NCBI GenBank assembly: GCA_034112285.1
Contig: JAWUVP010000004.1
Span: 1-43,071 of the forward strand
From: JAWUVP01 sp034112285
GTDB lineage: Bacteria > Pseudomonadota > Gammaproteobacteria > JABDGN01
Direction: 5' to 3'
Length of the DNA stretch: 43,071 bases
This document shows, piece after piece, positions 16,335-24,729 of this stretch. The notes under the pieces were generated by a model. The model did no database searches, was not told where the DNA came from, and saw only the letters and a program-made list of their open reading frames with translations. The position numbers were made by a program, and so were the translations under genes. Position 1 is the first letter of the stretch; each line of letters begins with the position of its first letter.

Positions 16335-17836
16335 TGAGTACTAAAACAGCTAATCAAAATTCCACTAGCGAAGCGGTTGAAGAATCCAGCTTGCTAGAGC
16401 AAGCCGTTGCGGCAACACGCAACACCGAGCGCAACCGCGCCGAGCAATTGCTGCAAACCCTGACCAAAGAGGCTATGGCCGGCACGGTTACCTGGAACAA
16501 AAACTTAACCGCTACCATCAATGACGCGATTGCTAAAATTGATGAGCAAGTCTCAAAGCAGTTAACCCAAGTATTACACGGCGAAGAGTTACAAAAACTC
16601 GAAGGTTCATGGCGCGGAATGCACTACTTAGTTCGCAACACCGACATTAGCAGCGTGCAAAAAATTAAATTGTTTAACGCCTCTAAAGAAGACATTCAAA
16701 AAGACTTCAACAAAATTTTAGAGCCAGAACAAAGCGCCCTGTTTGACAAAATTTACGAATCAGAATTCGGCACCCCAGGTGGCGAACCTTATGGTGTGCT
16801 AATTGGTGACTACGCCTTTGGCAACACCAGCAAGGATATCGACTTCATGACCAAAATGTCAGGCATTGCGGCTACCGCATTTACCCCTTTCATTGCTGCT
16901 GCAGCGCCAAGCGCCGTGGGTATTGACACATGGGAAGATTTATCTAAACCTAAAGATTTAGAAAAAATCGCCCGTTCATACGAATTTAGCCAATGGAACA
17001 ACTTCCGTGATTCAGAAGATTCACGCTTTGTAACCTTAACGATGCCACGCACCTTATCACGCCTACCTTTTAATGATAAAACCAACCCAGCGGATGGCTT
17101 TAGCTTTAATGAAGTAGAGTTTGACCGCAAAGGTCATGCTAAAAAAATGGGGCATGACCAATTTACGTGGATGAATGCAGCCTATGTTATGGGCGCAAAA
17201 ATCACACAATCATTCTCTGAAACCGGCTGGTGCACAAAAATTCGTGGTGCTGAAGGTGGTGGTAAAGTCACAGGCTTACCAACATTTGGTTTCACCACTG
17301 ACGATGGCGACACAGACTTAAAATGTCCAACTGAAATTGCCATTACAGATCGCCGCGAGAAAGAGTTATCAAATTTAGGCTTTATGCCATTATCGCACTA
17401 CAAGAAGACGGATTATGCTGTATTCTTTGGTGCGCAGACGGCACAACGTCCTAAAGTTTTTGAAGATGATGCCGCTACCGAAAATGCTGCTATTGCCGCT
17501 AAACTTCCGTACATGATGGTAACATCTCGTATTGCACACCATGTTAAAATTATGGGTCGTGACAAAATTGGTTCAATGGCATCTACCGCGGATATAGAAG
17601 GCAGCTTGAACAAATGGATCAGCAAATACATTGACACAAATAAAGATGCTGGTGCTTCAATACGTTATTCATATCCACTTGCTGAAGCTAAAGTCTCTGT
17701 GGAAGAAATTCCTGGAAAAGTTGGCGCCTATCATGCCGTTGTCTGGATGAAACCATGGTTACCGCTCGAAGAATTAAGCACTTCATTACGCTTAGTTGCG
17801 AACATACCTGGCGCAGCCGGGGGAGAAGCAGAATAA
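16334..17836 (+). CDS. tssC: T6SS sheath large subunit TssC (VipB)
   Basis: This 500-residue full-length TssC has the family motifs LEGSWRGMHYLVRNTD, FGTPGGEPYGVLIGDY, WNNFRDSEDSRFVTLTMPR, ANAAYVMG-like FTWMNAAYVMGAKI and the C-terminal PLAEAKVSVEEIPGKVGAYHAVVWMKPW. It forms the outer and middle layers of the contractile sheath with TssB and carries the N-terminal helix that ClpV (TssH) and TssB engage. It is followed by a strong hairpin (17855-17893) and then by a truncated paralogue. Confidence 0.97.
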   Translation: MSTKTANQNSTSEAVEESSLLEQAVAATRNTERNRAEQLLQTLTKEAMAGTVTWNKNLTATINDAIAKIDEQVSKQLTQVLHGEELQKLEGSWRGMHYLVRNTDISSVQKIKLFNASKEDIQKDFNKILEPEQSALFDKIYESEFGTPGGEPYGVLIGDYAFGNTSKDIDFMTKMSGIAATAFTPFIAAAAPSAVGIDTWEDLSKPKDLEKIARSYEFSQWNNFRDSEDSRFVTLTMPRTLSRLPFNDKTNPADGFSFNEVEFDRKGHAKKMGHDQFTWMNAAYVMGAKITQSFSETGWCTKIRGAEGGGKVTGLPTFGFTTDDGDTDLKCPTEIAITDRREKELSNLGFMPLSHYKKTDYAVFFGAQTAQRPKVFEDDAATENAAIAAKLPYMMVTSRIAHHVKIMGRDKIGSMASTADIEGSLNKWISKYIDTNKDAGASIRYSYPLAEAKVSVEEIPGKVGAYHAVVWMKPWLPLEELSTSLRLVANIPGAAGGEAE

Positions 17837-17854
17837 ATATTTCTGCATGAATGT

Positions 17855-17893
17855 CTAAGAGGTGAAAGGTTTAAAACAACCATCACCTCTTAG
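17855..17893 (+). terminator. Hairpin after tssC, possible attenuator
   Basis: CTAAGAGGTGA (17855-17865) pairs with TCACCTCTTAG (17883-17893), 11 bp, with an inner 4-bp GGTT/AACC stem. The tail CTTTATC is not a strong U-run. It lies between tssC and the truncated paralogue and may lower downstream expression or protect the tssBC message. Confidence 0.6.
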
Positions 17894-17903
17894 CTTTATC
17901 ACT

Positions 17904-19088
17904 ATGAAAACATTACATATCATATCAAACCTTATTAACCAGATTGACATCAAATTCAAGCGTCAGCTTGGCTTAATTATTGAAAATGATAAACTACAAG
18001 AACTTCAAATCATCTGGAATGAGCTGAATTTACTCACTCAATCTGTGAGTGAAAATTCTAGCGTTATTATTCAGCTATTAAATATTAACAAGAAAGAACT
18101 CACCAAGGATTTAAGCACTAATCTTGAAGTCGAGTATACCGCATCTTTTAAGCATGTTGTTGAATCTCATCTTGGTATGTCTGGCGCCCCCCCCATAAGT
18201 CTTTTAGTTGGCGGGTATGATTTCAATATAGACAATAAAACAGATATACATTTATTAACACAGCTTTCGGTCTTGGCATCATATGCATTATCCCCCTTTA
18301 TAAGTAATTGTGATTTTCCACATTTAGCAACAACAAATAATTATATAACCGGTGTTTTACAAAAACTACATCTAAACTCCAATATGGCATGGCAAAATTT
18401 TCGGACAAGGCAAGACTCTAGATTTGTGTTTCTATTAATGGGCACAGCTTCTTATTCCGGTGAGTCAACGATCAATTCTGACTCCAGCTTAAAATCACGA
18501 GCAGCTAGCCTTGCGACAGCTCAGCTTATAAAATCATTCAAAGAAACAAGTTGGTTTTTAGAAATCAATGGTAAAATAGTGTTGCCCCCTGAAATCACTA
18601 AGCTATCCACTGAAAAAAAACTAAAGACTCCATTCTTAATTAATGCTAAACAATCTGAAGAGGCGTCACAGTATGGAATAAATTTTCTGGTCCAAGAGAA
18701 TAAACAAAGCCCCTTAAGCCTATACAATTTACAATCTGTTCATGCGTCAACGGATAGAAACATATTTTTATTAGAGCATCTTACAACCGCCTGCCATTTT
18801 GGACACTATATTAAAGCAATTGCTCAAAATAAAATTGGTAGCTTAACAACCGAAACTGAATGCCAGGTTTTATTACAAAAATGGCTCAACAAATACACCG
18901 CCAATACCAACACCCCATCATCAAGAGCAACATATCCGCTGAAATCATATAATATCAGCATAATGTCCGTGCCGGGTAAAGTTGGACATTTCAATTGCAA
19001 CATTTCATTAGAGCCACACATGAAGTTAGATAGTCTAACAACAAAAATAATTCTAAATTCTGAAATATTAGTGAATAACTTAATATAA
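17904..19088 (+). CDS. Divergent, N-terminally short TssC paralogue
   Basis: This 394-residue protein aligns with TssC along its length from about TssC residue 60. WQNFRTRQDSRFVFLLM matches WNNFRDSEDSRFVTLTM, ISLLVGGYDFN matches YGVLIGDYAFG, and the end ISIMSVPGKVGHFNCNISLEPH matches VSVEEIPGKVGAYHAVVWMKPW. The N-terminal segment that links TssC to TssB and ClpV is absent. The start at 17904 is chosen over a GTG at 17862 that lies inside the hairpin. It is AT-richer than tssC. The reading frame is intact and it keeps conserved core motifs, so it is probably a working specialised subunit (cap, baseplate-proximal ring or regulator) and not a pseudogene; the role is unknown. Confidence 0.75.
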   Translation: MKTLHIISNLINQIDIKFKRQLGLIIENDKLQELQIIWNELNLLTQSVSENSSVIIQLLNINKKELTKDLSTNLEVEYTASFKHVVESHLGMSGAPPISLLVGGYDFNIDNKTDIHLLTQLSVLASYALSPFISNCDFPHLATTNNYITGVLQKLHLNSNMAWQNFRTRQDSRFVFLLMGTASYSGESTINSDSSLKSRAASLATAQLIKSFKETSWFLEINGKIVLPPEITKLSTEKKLKTPFLINAKQSEEASQYGINFLVQENKQSPLSLYNLQSVHASTDRNIFLLEHLTTACHFGHYIKAIAQNKIGSLTTETECQVLLQKWLNKYTANTNTPSSRATYPLKSYNISIMSVPGKVGHFNCNISLEPHMKLDSLTTKIILNSEILVNNLI

Positions 19089-19111
19089 TCTTAAGGTTGC
19101 TAGGCTATAAT
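19079..19111 (+). promoter_or_regulatory. PmrA-box-like promoter of the hcp-position gene
   Basis: CTTAAT-ATAAT-CTTAAG (19079-19095), then 10 bases, then a consensus TATAAT (19106-19111). The box begins inside the last codons of the TssC paralogue. It is among the best matches in the window. Confidence 0.82.
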
Positions 19112-19190
19112 ACTTTCAACAGTTAGGAAATGGTTAAACAAACCTACTGTTTAATTTGAAAACAATAACTTAATTAAGAGGAATTTAAAT

Positions 19191-19688
19191 ATGTCAGAAT
19201 CAACAATCCGTGATATAAACACATTATCAACTACTTACCAAGGTGCTATCCAAGATTTTGGACAAGCATTAGCAGCCAACGGAAGCAATGCAACTATCGG
19301 CGATATCGCTGTTACAGGTGCATATATTGCAACTGATGGCTATGCTAGCGTACAACTAAACAGCGAAGGCAAAGCCATCGTCACATTAGACGTTACATGT
19401 GCGGCACAAACTGCTGTTGTAGACCATTCAAACTACAATGCTGACACTATGAACGAGAACAACAAAGAGATGGCTAAACAAACGGCTGAGCTTCTAGCTT
19501 CTTTAGTAGCCCTTGAAGGCGCCATCTCAGTTAGCCCTACCGGTCAAACTGATACTGATATTAACCTAGCTAATGCAAAGGTTACCGCTAAATCAAATGG
19601 AGCACAAATTACTGTGCACATTTTTGGCGAGCTAGAAAGTGGTAAAGTATACGATGACTCTGCTAAATTTGCAGCAGTTGTTGGATAA
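19191..19688 (+). CDS. Unknown 165-residue protein at the hcp position, candidate tube protein
   Basis: This small acidic protein has no signal peptide or membrane segment. Its length is that of Hcp (about 160-172), and it lies between tssC and tssE where hcp is common. I cannot see the usual Hcp sequence motifs. The C-terminal half has alternating strands (NLANAKVTAKSNGAQITVHIFGELESG) and the middle one helix (NENNKEMAKQTAELLASLVALEG), compatible with the Hcp barrel-plus-helix fold but not proof. A consensus promoter, a strong AGAGGA site and a strong terminator right after it suggest high expression, as for a tube subunit. It could instead be another secreted or structural protein, with hcp elsewhere in the genome. 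Confidence 0.5.
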   Translation: MSESTIRDINTLSTTYQGAIQDFGQALAANGSNATIGDIAVTGAYIATDGYASVQLNSEGKAIVTLDVTCAAQTAVVDHSNYNADTMNENNKEMAKQTAELLASLVALEGAISVSPTGQTDTDINLANAKVTAKSNGAQITVHIFGELESGKVYDDSAKFAAVVG

Positions 19689-19721
19689 TCTAAATCATTA
19701 TTAATTAATGATAAACCAGCT

Positions 19722-19749
19722 AACAAGGGAGTCATTTGGCTCCCTTGTT
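19722..19749 (+). terminator. Intrinsic terminator after the hcp-position gene
   Basis: AACAAGGGAG pairs with CTCCCTTGTT, a perfect 10-bp stem with an 8-base loop, followed by ATTTAATTTTAAA. It ends just before tssE, which has no promoter of its own that I can see, so tssE is probably made by read-through at a lower level. Confidence 0.85.
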
Positions 19750-19767
19750 ATTTAATTTTAAATTACT

Positions 19768-20187
19768 ATGTACAACATCCTCGAAAAACTCAACACTTCA
19801 CCAGAAAAGCTTGCACTGCAAGAATCTGTGCTGCGTGATATTTCTAATTTATTAAATTCGAAAAAATACAGGATACAACTCAGCAATTACAGTGAACTTG
19901 AGGAATCCATCCTCTCTTATGGACTAACTGAACTCTCCGATTCCAGCAGTAATTTTCGAGACTCCTGTGAAGCCTTGTCAAATCAGGTACGAGCAACGCT
20001 CCTCAATCATGAGCCACGCCTAACCAAAGTAGAAGTTAAGATTGTGAATACCTTTGCCAGCCATGTTAAACTGAATATTTCAGCCACTTTATTGAATAGA
20101 CCTGAGTCTATAGAGCTAAAATTTGATACAAATTATGAATTTAGTGGTCAACAATTTGACTTTATGACCGAACAGCGGCCCAGCTGA
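19768..20187 (+). CDS. tssE: T6SS baseplate protein TssE (gp25-like)
   Basis: This 139-residue member of the gp25/TssE family has ESVLRDISNLLNSKK near the N-terminus (the LxxLLNTR-type segment), then SILSYGL and the hallmark VRATLLNHEPRLTKVEVKIVN at about 72-92. TssE is part of the baseplate wedge that starts sheath polymerisation. No clear ribosome binding site precedes the ATG. The gene sits behind a terminator and no PmrA-type box precedes it. It converges on yaaA. Confidence 0.9.
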   Translation: MYNILEKLNTSPEKLALQESVLRDISNLLNSKKYRIQLSNYSELEESILSYGLTELSDSSSNFRDSCEALSNQVRATLLNHEPRLTKVEVKIVNTFASHVKLNISATLLNRPESIELKFDTNYEFSGQQFDFMTEQRPS

Positions 20188-20214
20188 AAAAAAGCAAAAG
20201 CTCACCTCTTAAAA

Positions 20215-20982
20215 CTAACGCACAAAAACCAACGCCTCACCATCTGAGCGCTGATTATCAAAACAATATCCCAGCCCATCAAACGCCTGTAATCCTTCCA
20301 GAGTCTTGCAACGCTCTTGCACTATAAACTGCACCATTGCACCACGGGCGCGTTTGGCGTGAATACCTATGGTTTTGAGTTTGCCGTCTTGGTTTTCTTT
20401 AAAATCGATTTTTATAATCGGTTTTGCTAGCTGTTTTGGGTCTATAACCGAGAAATATTCGTCTGAGGCTAAATTAATTAAATATTTGGCTTTCACGTTT
20501 TTCATGCGCTGGTTAATTTCTGTGGTGACCGCTTCACGCCAGAACTCATATAAATTCTTGCCCACGGGGTTGGCGAGCTTTGTGCCCATTTCCAGGCGGT
20601 AGGGTTGAATTAAATCCAGTGGTGATAACACGCCGTATAAGCCCGATAATATGCCTAATGATTTTTCGCAAAAGGTTAATTCTTGTGGGGTGAAACTGTC
20701 GGCTTGCATGCCTTGATAGACGTCGCCTTGAAACAGCAGTATGGCTGGGTAGGCGTTTTTGCAGTTATATTGGCTAGCGTTAAAATCTTGGTAGCGCATG
20801 AAATTGAGGTAGGCTAATTTTTCGCTTAAGCGCATAAGGCTGGCCAATTTATCGGGGCTGGCGTCTTTGAGAATATTCACTAGGGTTTTGGTTTGTGATT
20901 TGAAGGCAATTTGCGTGGTAGCGCCATTATATTCAGCGGTTGGCGCGAGTTTTTTGGCGGGAGAAATAACGGCGTATAGCAT
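20215..20982 (-). CDS. yaaA: Peroxide-stress protein YaaA (DUF328)
   Basis: This 255-residue protein matches the YaaA/UPF0246 family in length and motifs: MLYAVISPAKKL at the start, YQGMQADSFTPQELTFCEKSLGILSGLYGVLSPLDLIQPYRLEMGTKL in the middle, and VQFIVQERCKTLEGLQAFDGLGYCFD near the end. The family limits iron-driven oxidative damage during peroxide stress and binds DNA. It is a housekeeping gene with no link to secretion and, with arfB and the next gene, splits the T6SS cluster. Confidence 0.95.
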   Translation of the reverse strand: MLYAVISPAKKLAPTAEYNGATTQIAFKSQTKTLVNILKDASPDKLASLMRLSEKLAYLNFMRYQDFNASQYNCKNAYPAILLFQGDVYQGMQADSFTPQELTFCEKSLGILSGLYGVLSPLDLIQPYRLEMGTKLANPVGKNLYEFWREAVTTEINQRMKNVKAKYLINLASDEYFSVIDPKQLAKPIIKIDFKENQDGKLKTIGIHAKRARGAMVQFIVQERCKTLEGLQAFDGLGYCFDNQRSDGEALVFVR

Positions 20983-21049
20983 AGGGACCTCGTTTTTGAA
21001 GGAGTAAAAGTAGTAAAAATTGTATTATGGAAGGATAACATAGTTTTTA

Positions 21050-21226
21050 GATTGCCGCGTCGCTACGCTCATTGCGACCATCATGAGCCCGTCGCCGAAC
21101 TCGCGACCACCACGAGCCCGTCGTTGCGAGGAGCGAAGCGACGTGGCAATCTCATGAATTACACTGTAGTCTAGGGGATTGACCTGTGCCCTCGGGTGCA
21201 CGTCGCTTCTCTCCTCGCAACGACGG
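21050..21226. repeat. Dispersed palindromic repeat, three arms
   Basis: One arm (21050-21087, in reverse sense) and a two-arm unit (21119-21226). The unit begins CGTTGCGAGGAGCGAAGCGA (from 21122) and ends with its inverse, introduced by GATTGACCTGTGCCC. The same two-arm unit occurs at 28659-28787 and single arms at 34309-34423. Arms can pair into a long hairpin. The region from 20983 to 21268 holds nothing else that I can support. Confidence 0.85.
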
Positions 21227-21268
21227 AACGAGACGAGAGGGAGGGCAACAATTTAAAATTCTTTCCAA

Positions 21269-21670
21269 TCAGCCCTCTGGCTTTTGACGCAATTGCTTCT
21301 TCTGGCTGCGTTGCTGCTTTTGCTGCTTACCCTTGCGCACAGCAGATTTTGACACCTTGGTTTTGCGACGCGGCTTGGGCACATGCTCTGCGCGCGCAAT
21401 AAACTTCATCAGCCGCAGCAATGCATCTTGACGGTTGGCCACTTGAGAGCGAAAGCACTGCGCTGAAATCACCAGTTCATCTTGCTTATTAATTCGGTTG
21501 CCCACCAAGGCCCGCAAACGCTGTTTAACGGCTTCACTCAGCAAAGCGCATTGGGCAATATTAAAATGTAACTGCACCGCCGATGAGGTTTTGTTCACAT
21601 GCTGACCGCCCGGGCCAGACGCACGGATAAAATGCCAGGTTATGTAGGGAAAAAGTTGCTCTGCAATCAT
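21269..21670 (-). CDS. arfB: Alternative ribosome-rescue factor ArfB (YaeJ)
   Basis: This 133-residue peptidyl-tRNA hydrolase frees ribosomes stalled on non-stop messages. The catalytic GGQ is at residues 21-23 within RASGPGGQHVNKTSSAVQL. The C-terminal tail is Lys/Arg/Gln-rich (VSKSAVRKGKQQKQQRSQKK), as needed to enter the empty mRNA channel. I choose the start at 21670 (MIAEQ), which fits the family, over 21682. The region upstream overlaps no other gene. It lies next to a dispersed repeat. Confidence 0.93.
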   Translation of the reverse strand: MIAEQLFPYITWHFIRASGPGGQHVNKTSSAVQLHFNIAQCALLSEAVKQRLRALVGNRINKQDELVISAQCFRSQVANRQDALLRLMKFIARAEHVPKPRRKTKVSKSAVRKGKQQKQQRSQKKQLRQKPEG

Positions 21671-21746
21671 GTTGGTTCTCATTGGGTGGTCGTTAACTGT
21701 GTTATAGGGTGGTTATTTAAAGCAGCAGCACTAACACGACACGAAG

Positions 21747-22586
21747 CTAGGCGCCTTTAGGCATCATAAAGGCATAAGTGTCTGCCATAGACCCTGGCTT
21801 CCATAGTTTTTGTTGAAGATACCTTATTAAATTATCAGTCGCGTTAACACCCGAAAACAACAGAACATAGCCATTTCCATACGCATAATACAAAAATTTT
21901 GTTATTGACCACCCATGCCTAACTTCAGGTAAGCTATTAAACAACAACCACTTGTTCCCGCATCTTACAATGCTCACCACATGCCCTTGTGAACCAATAA
22001 TATAGCCTAAAGATGGAAAGACCTTGTCTACGACACCACTAGGCAACATAAATTTAGCAGTAGACTGGGAAGTGTTATATACAAGGGCTGATCTCTCACC
22101 AAGAAATTTGCCTTGTCCCTCCAAAAATTGTTGTAGATATGCGTTACCAACAAGATCAAAAAAACCAGATTTGGGCGCCGGCGATAAAATTAAATTCATT
22201 TTGTTTACAGGAGCTCTTGCATGCGCATTAACCATGATAACAAGCTCCTCTTGAGTGAAGGACTGTTTGTAAGCCGCTAAAACTGGCTTTGCTTCTTTCG
22301 CAACGCCATCCCACTTTTTACAAAAAAAAGCGTGACGCTTAATTCCTGCATCAATAGCCTCATCAGCAAACACGCTTATTTTTTCAAGGAAAACCCTATC
22401 GTGATCGCCATAGTCAGCTGGCCACTCCTCCAAGGGTAAAATTCTGCGAAGAAATTCCAAAGAAATAAACACGCAAGCATACGCGCCATAGCGTTCAAAC
22501 GTAGGCATATCGTCAGCTTTCTTACATTGATTTGTTCTTAAGGTCCTACGATACGTCCTACCGTAGCCTGGTTCCAGTTCCACCAT
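21747..22586 (-). CDS. Unknown protein with papain-fold (Josephin-like) features, candidate effector
   Basis: No family is certain for this 279-residue protein. YGAYACVFISLEFL places Cys38 at the start of a helix. GHVVSIVRCGNKWLLFNSL places His202 at the start of a strand and Asn217 fifteen residues later, followed by Ser. This Cys ... GH(x)nW(x)3NS layout resembles papain-fold cysteine proteases and in particular the Josephin deubiquitinases (HW..R...W..LNS). The distance of the triad and the last ~60 residues (FLYYAYGNGYVLLFSG) also fit. It lies inside the T6SS cluster, so a secreted protease acting on host ubiquitin is possible; this is inference. No PmrA-type box precedes it. An alternative start is 22508 (MPTFERYG). 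Confidence 0.45.
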   Translation of the reverse strand: MVELEPGYGRTYRRTLRTNQCKKADDMPTFERYGAYACVFISLEFLRRILPLEEWPADYGDHDRVFLEKISVFADEAIDAGIKRHAFFCKKWDGVAKEAKPVLAAYKQSFTQEELVIMVNAHARAPVNKMNLILSPAPKSGFFDLVGNAYLQQFLEGQGKFLGERSALVYNTSQSTAKFMLPSGVVDKVFPSLGYIIGSQGHVVSIVRCGNKWLLFNSLPEVRHGWSITKFLYYAYGNGYVLLFSGVNATDNLIRYLQQKLWKPGSMADTYAFMMPKGA

Positions 22587-22738
22587 GACTTTACCCCACC
22601 CTTCTCTTATTCGCTCAGCGTACTTTGTAAGCGCACTATTATTTTTCGCTATCTTACCAGCAATAGCACCCTTATGGGTATAAAAATGTACGTCACAGCA
22701 AGGAACCGAGGATTCTCAAACAACCATTAAAACTATTT

Positions 22739-22758
22739 TAGTTGTATATTGTCTATTT
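22739..22758 (+). promoter_or_regulatory. Upstream element shared with vgrG
   Basis: TAGTTGTATATTGTCTATTT differs at one base from 28822-28841. In both places it begins exactly 65 bp before the PmrA-like box. It may be a second regulator site or the remnant of a duplicated promoter region. The other promoters in the window lack it. The 295-base gap 22587-22881 holds this element and the tssF promoter. Confidence 0.6.
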
Positions 22759-22803
22759 TTTGCAGTCACCACCCTTTATTCACATTATTTTTACTCTCAA
22801 ACC

Positions 22804-22836
22804 GTTAATCTAGCCTTAAGACTCACACTATATAAT
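22804..22836 (+). promoter_or_regulatory. PmrA-box-like promoter of tssF-tssG
   Basis: GTTAAT-CTAGC-CTTAAG (22804-22820), then 10 bases, then TATAAT (22831-22836). Transcription would start near 22843, leaving a leader of about 39 bases. Confidence 0.82.
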
Positions 22837-22881
22837 ATACTCCTTAATCACCCACAAAAGAGTGGGCTACATGGATAGGGT

Positions 22882-24711
22882 ATGGATAATAAATTTTTAA
22901 ATTACTACAATAAAGAGCTCGCTTATGTGCGACGCTTAGGCGCAGAATTTGCCAAGCAACACCCGAAAGTAGCGGGTAACTTGCGCATGAGCGAAGATAC
23001 TATTGAAGATCCGCATGTTTCGCGGCTAGTTCAATCTGTCGCGTTTCTAAACGCCGGGGTGCGCGAGCGCCTTGATGATGACTACCCCCAATTAGCCAGC
23101 GCCTTATTAGGCGTAATGTACCCACATTACCTAGCGCCCTTGCCTTCCATGGCGATTGTGCAGTTTCAGCCCAGCTTTGGCTTAAACGAAAAAGACGTGG
23201 TACCCAAGGGCCGCTATATTGAAACTCTGCCCATTGATGGTGCGCCAGTGCGGTTTCGCACTTGCTATGAAACTGATGTTTGGCCGGTTAAAATCGCGCA
23301 AGCGCGCCTGTTTGGCTATAACCAATCGGCGCCGAAGCTAGATGCACACACACATTACCCGGGCGTATTGCAAATTAGCTTGCAAACCTTGCGTGAAGAT
23401 ATCCGCTTTGCAGAGCTGGCCCCCGGAAAACTGCGCTTCTTTATTAAAGGTACGCCGCAGCATGTCTATGCCTTATATGAATTAATTATGCGCGACACCG
23501 CTGAACTGGCCATTGCCAAATCGGCCAACGACAAAGACGTGGTGCGTCTAGATAAATCACACATCAAAGCCGTTGGTTTTGGCAAAGATGAAGGCATGCT
23601 GCCCTATTCTGCGCGCTCCAATATGGGCTACCGTTTACTCAGTGAATTTTTTACTTTTCCCGAAAAATTCCTCTTCATTGATATTGAAGGCTTAAGCGCT
23701 GAAAATCTGCAAGCCTTTGATAACAAAATGAATTTATATTTTTACTTACAACAAAGTAATAAAGATTTAGAGCAACACGTCACCGCCGAAAATTTTGCCT
23801 TGGGCTGCAGCCCGGTGGTGAATTTATTTCGCAAAACGGCAGAGCCGATTAATTGGGACCACACTAAAACAGAATATCGCGTAGTGCCCGATCATCGCCG
23901 CCAAAAAAGTTACGAAATTTATTCGGTCGATGAAGTCAATGCCATTGATTCTAGCGGCAACGCCCGCGAGTTTTTGCCTTTTTACGGCATAAAGCATGCA
24001 AACCGCAACAATGAAGAGCAATTTTGGTTTTCGCGACGCCATAACGCCAACAATTATGTCGATAGTCATGACAGTGGCACCGAAATAGAGTTATCGCTGG
24101 TCGATTTAGACATGCGACCCTCAGAAATTGATAACTGGGTCATCAGCAGCACCACCACGTGTTGTAACCGCGACATCCCTAACCAATTACCGTTTGGTGG
24201 TGGCGAGCCCTATTTGCAATTTACCGAAGGCAGCAGCAACATTGACAGCATTGTTTGCTTAACCGCCCCCACACCCACGCATCGCATACCGCTTGGCGGC
24301 GAAAGTGAATGGCGTTTAATTTCGCACTTAAGCTTGAATCAATTAAACATCACACAAAATGAAGAAGCCGCAGACACCTTGCGTGAAATGTTGCGCTTGT
24401 ATGATTATGTTGATTCTGAAGAAACACAAATGCTCATCAACGCTATTGAAAGTGTCACCAGCAAACGCACCATGGCACGCGACCCATCAGGGCATTTGAA
24501 TGCCTTCTGCCAAGGCGTGGACATTAGCGTGGAATTTGATGAAAATAAATTTGCCGGTAGCAGTACCTTTTTGTTTGCCAGTATTTTAGAGCGGTTTTTT
24601 GCTTTATACTGCTCCATTAATTCGTTCACCAAAATGAGCGCTTACAAAAAAGGCAAACGCAAAATCATTCATAGTTGGGAAGCTCGAAATGGGGAGCAAG
24701 CGCTGGTTTAA
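22882..24711 (+). CDS. tssF: T6SS baseplate protein TssF
   Basis: This 609-residue TssF (ImpG/VasA) has the typical length. It opens with MDNKFLNYYNKELAYVRRLGAEFA and PRLxxRLxLS-like KVAGNLRMSEDTIEDPHVSRLVQSVAFLNA, and contains LPFFG-like FLPFYGIKH and the C-terminal GSSTFLFASILERFFALYCSINSFTKM. Two TssF and one TssG form the wedge that holds TssK and TssE around VgrG. The start is fixed by the family N-terminus. It is followed by tssG after 18 bases. Confidence 0.96.
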   Translation: MDNKFLNYYNKELAYVRRLGAEFAKQHPKVAGNLRMSEDTIEDPHVSRLVQSVAFLNAGVRERLDDDYPQLASALLGVMYPHYLAPLPSMAIVQFQPSFGLNEKDVVPKGRYIETLPIDGAPVRFRTCYETDVWPVKIAQARLFGYNQSAPKLDAHTHYPGVLQISLQTLREDIRFAELAPGKLRFFIKGTPQHVYALYELIMRDTAELAIAKSANDKDVVRLDKSHIKAVGFGKDEGMLPYSARSNMGYRLLSEFFTFPEKFLFIDIEGLSAENLQAFDNKMNLYFYLQQSNKDLEQHVTAENFALGCSPVVNLFRKTAEPINWDHTKTEYRVVPDHRRQKSYEIYSVDEVNAIDSSGNAREFLPFYGIKHANRNNEEQFWFSRRHNANNYVDSHDSGTEIELSLVDLDMRPSEIDNWVISSTTTCCNRDIPNQLPFGGGEPYLQFTEGSSNIDSIVCLTAPTPTHRIPLGGESEWRLISHLSLNQLNITQNEEAADTLREMLRLYDYVDSEETQMLINAIESVTSKRTMARDPSGHLNAFCQGVDISVEFDENKFAGSSTFLFASILERFFALYCSINSFTKMSAYKKGKRKIIHSWEARNGEQALV

Positions 24712-24729
24712 AGCAGCTTTTAGGACACC

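Noticed and set aside
21050..21226. CRISPR array
   Set aside because: Arms are few, inverted rather than direct, and not evenly spaced; this is a palindromic dispersed repeat.
22587..22803. PmrA-type box for the papain-like gene
   Set aside because: The only TTAA pair (ATTAAA-ACTAT-TTTAGT near 22726) lacks a good second half-site and a -10 at the right distance.
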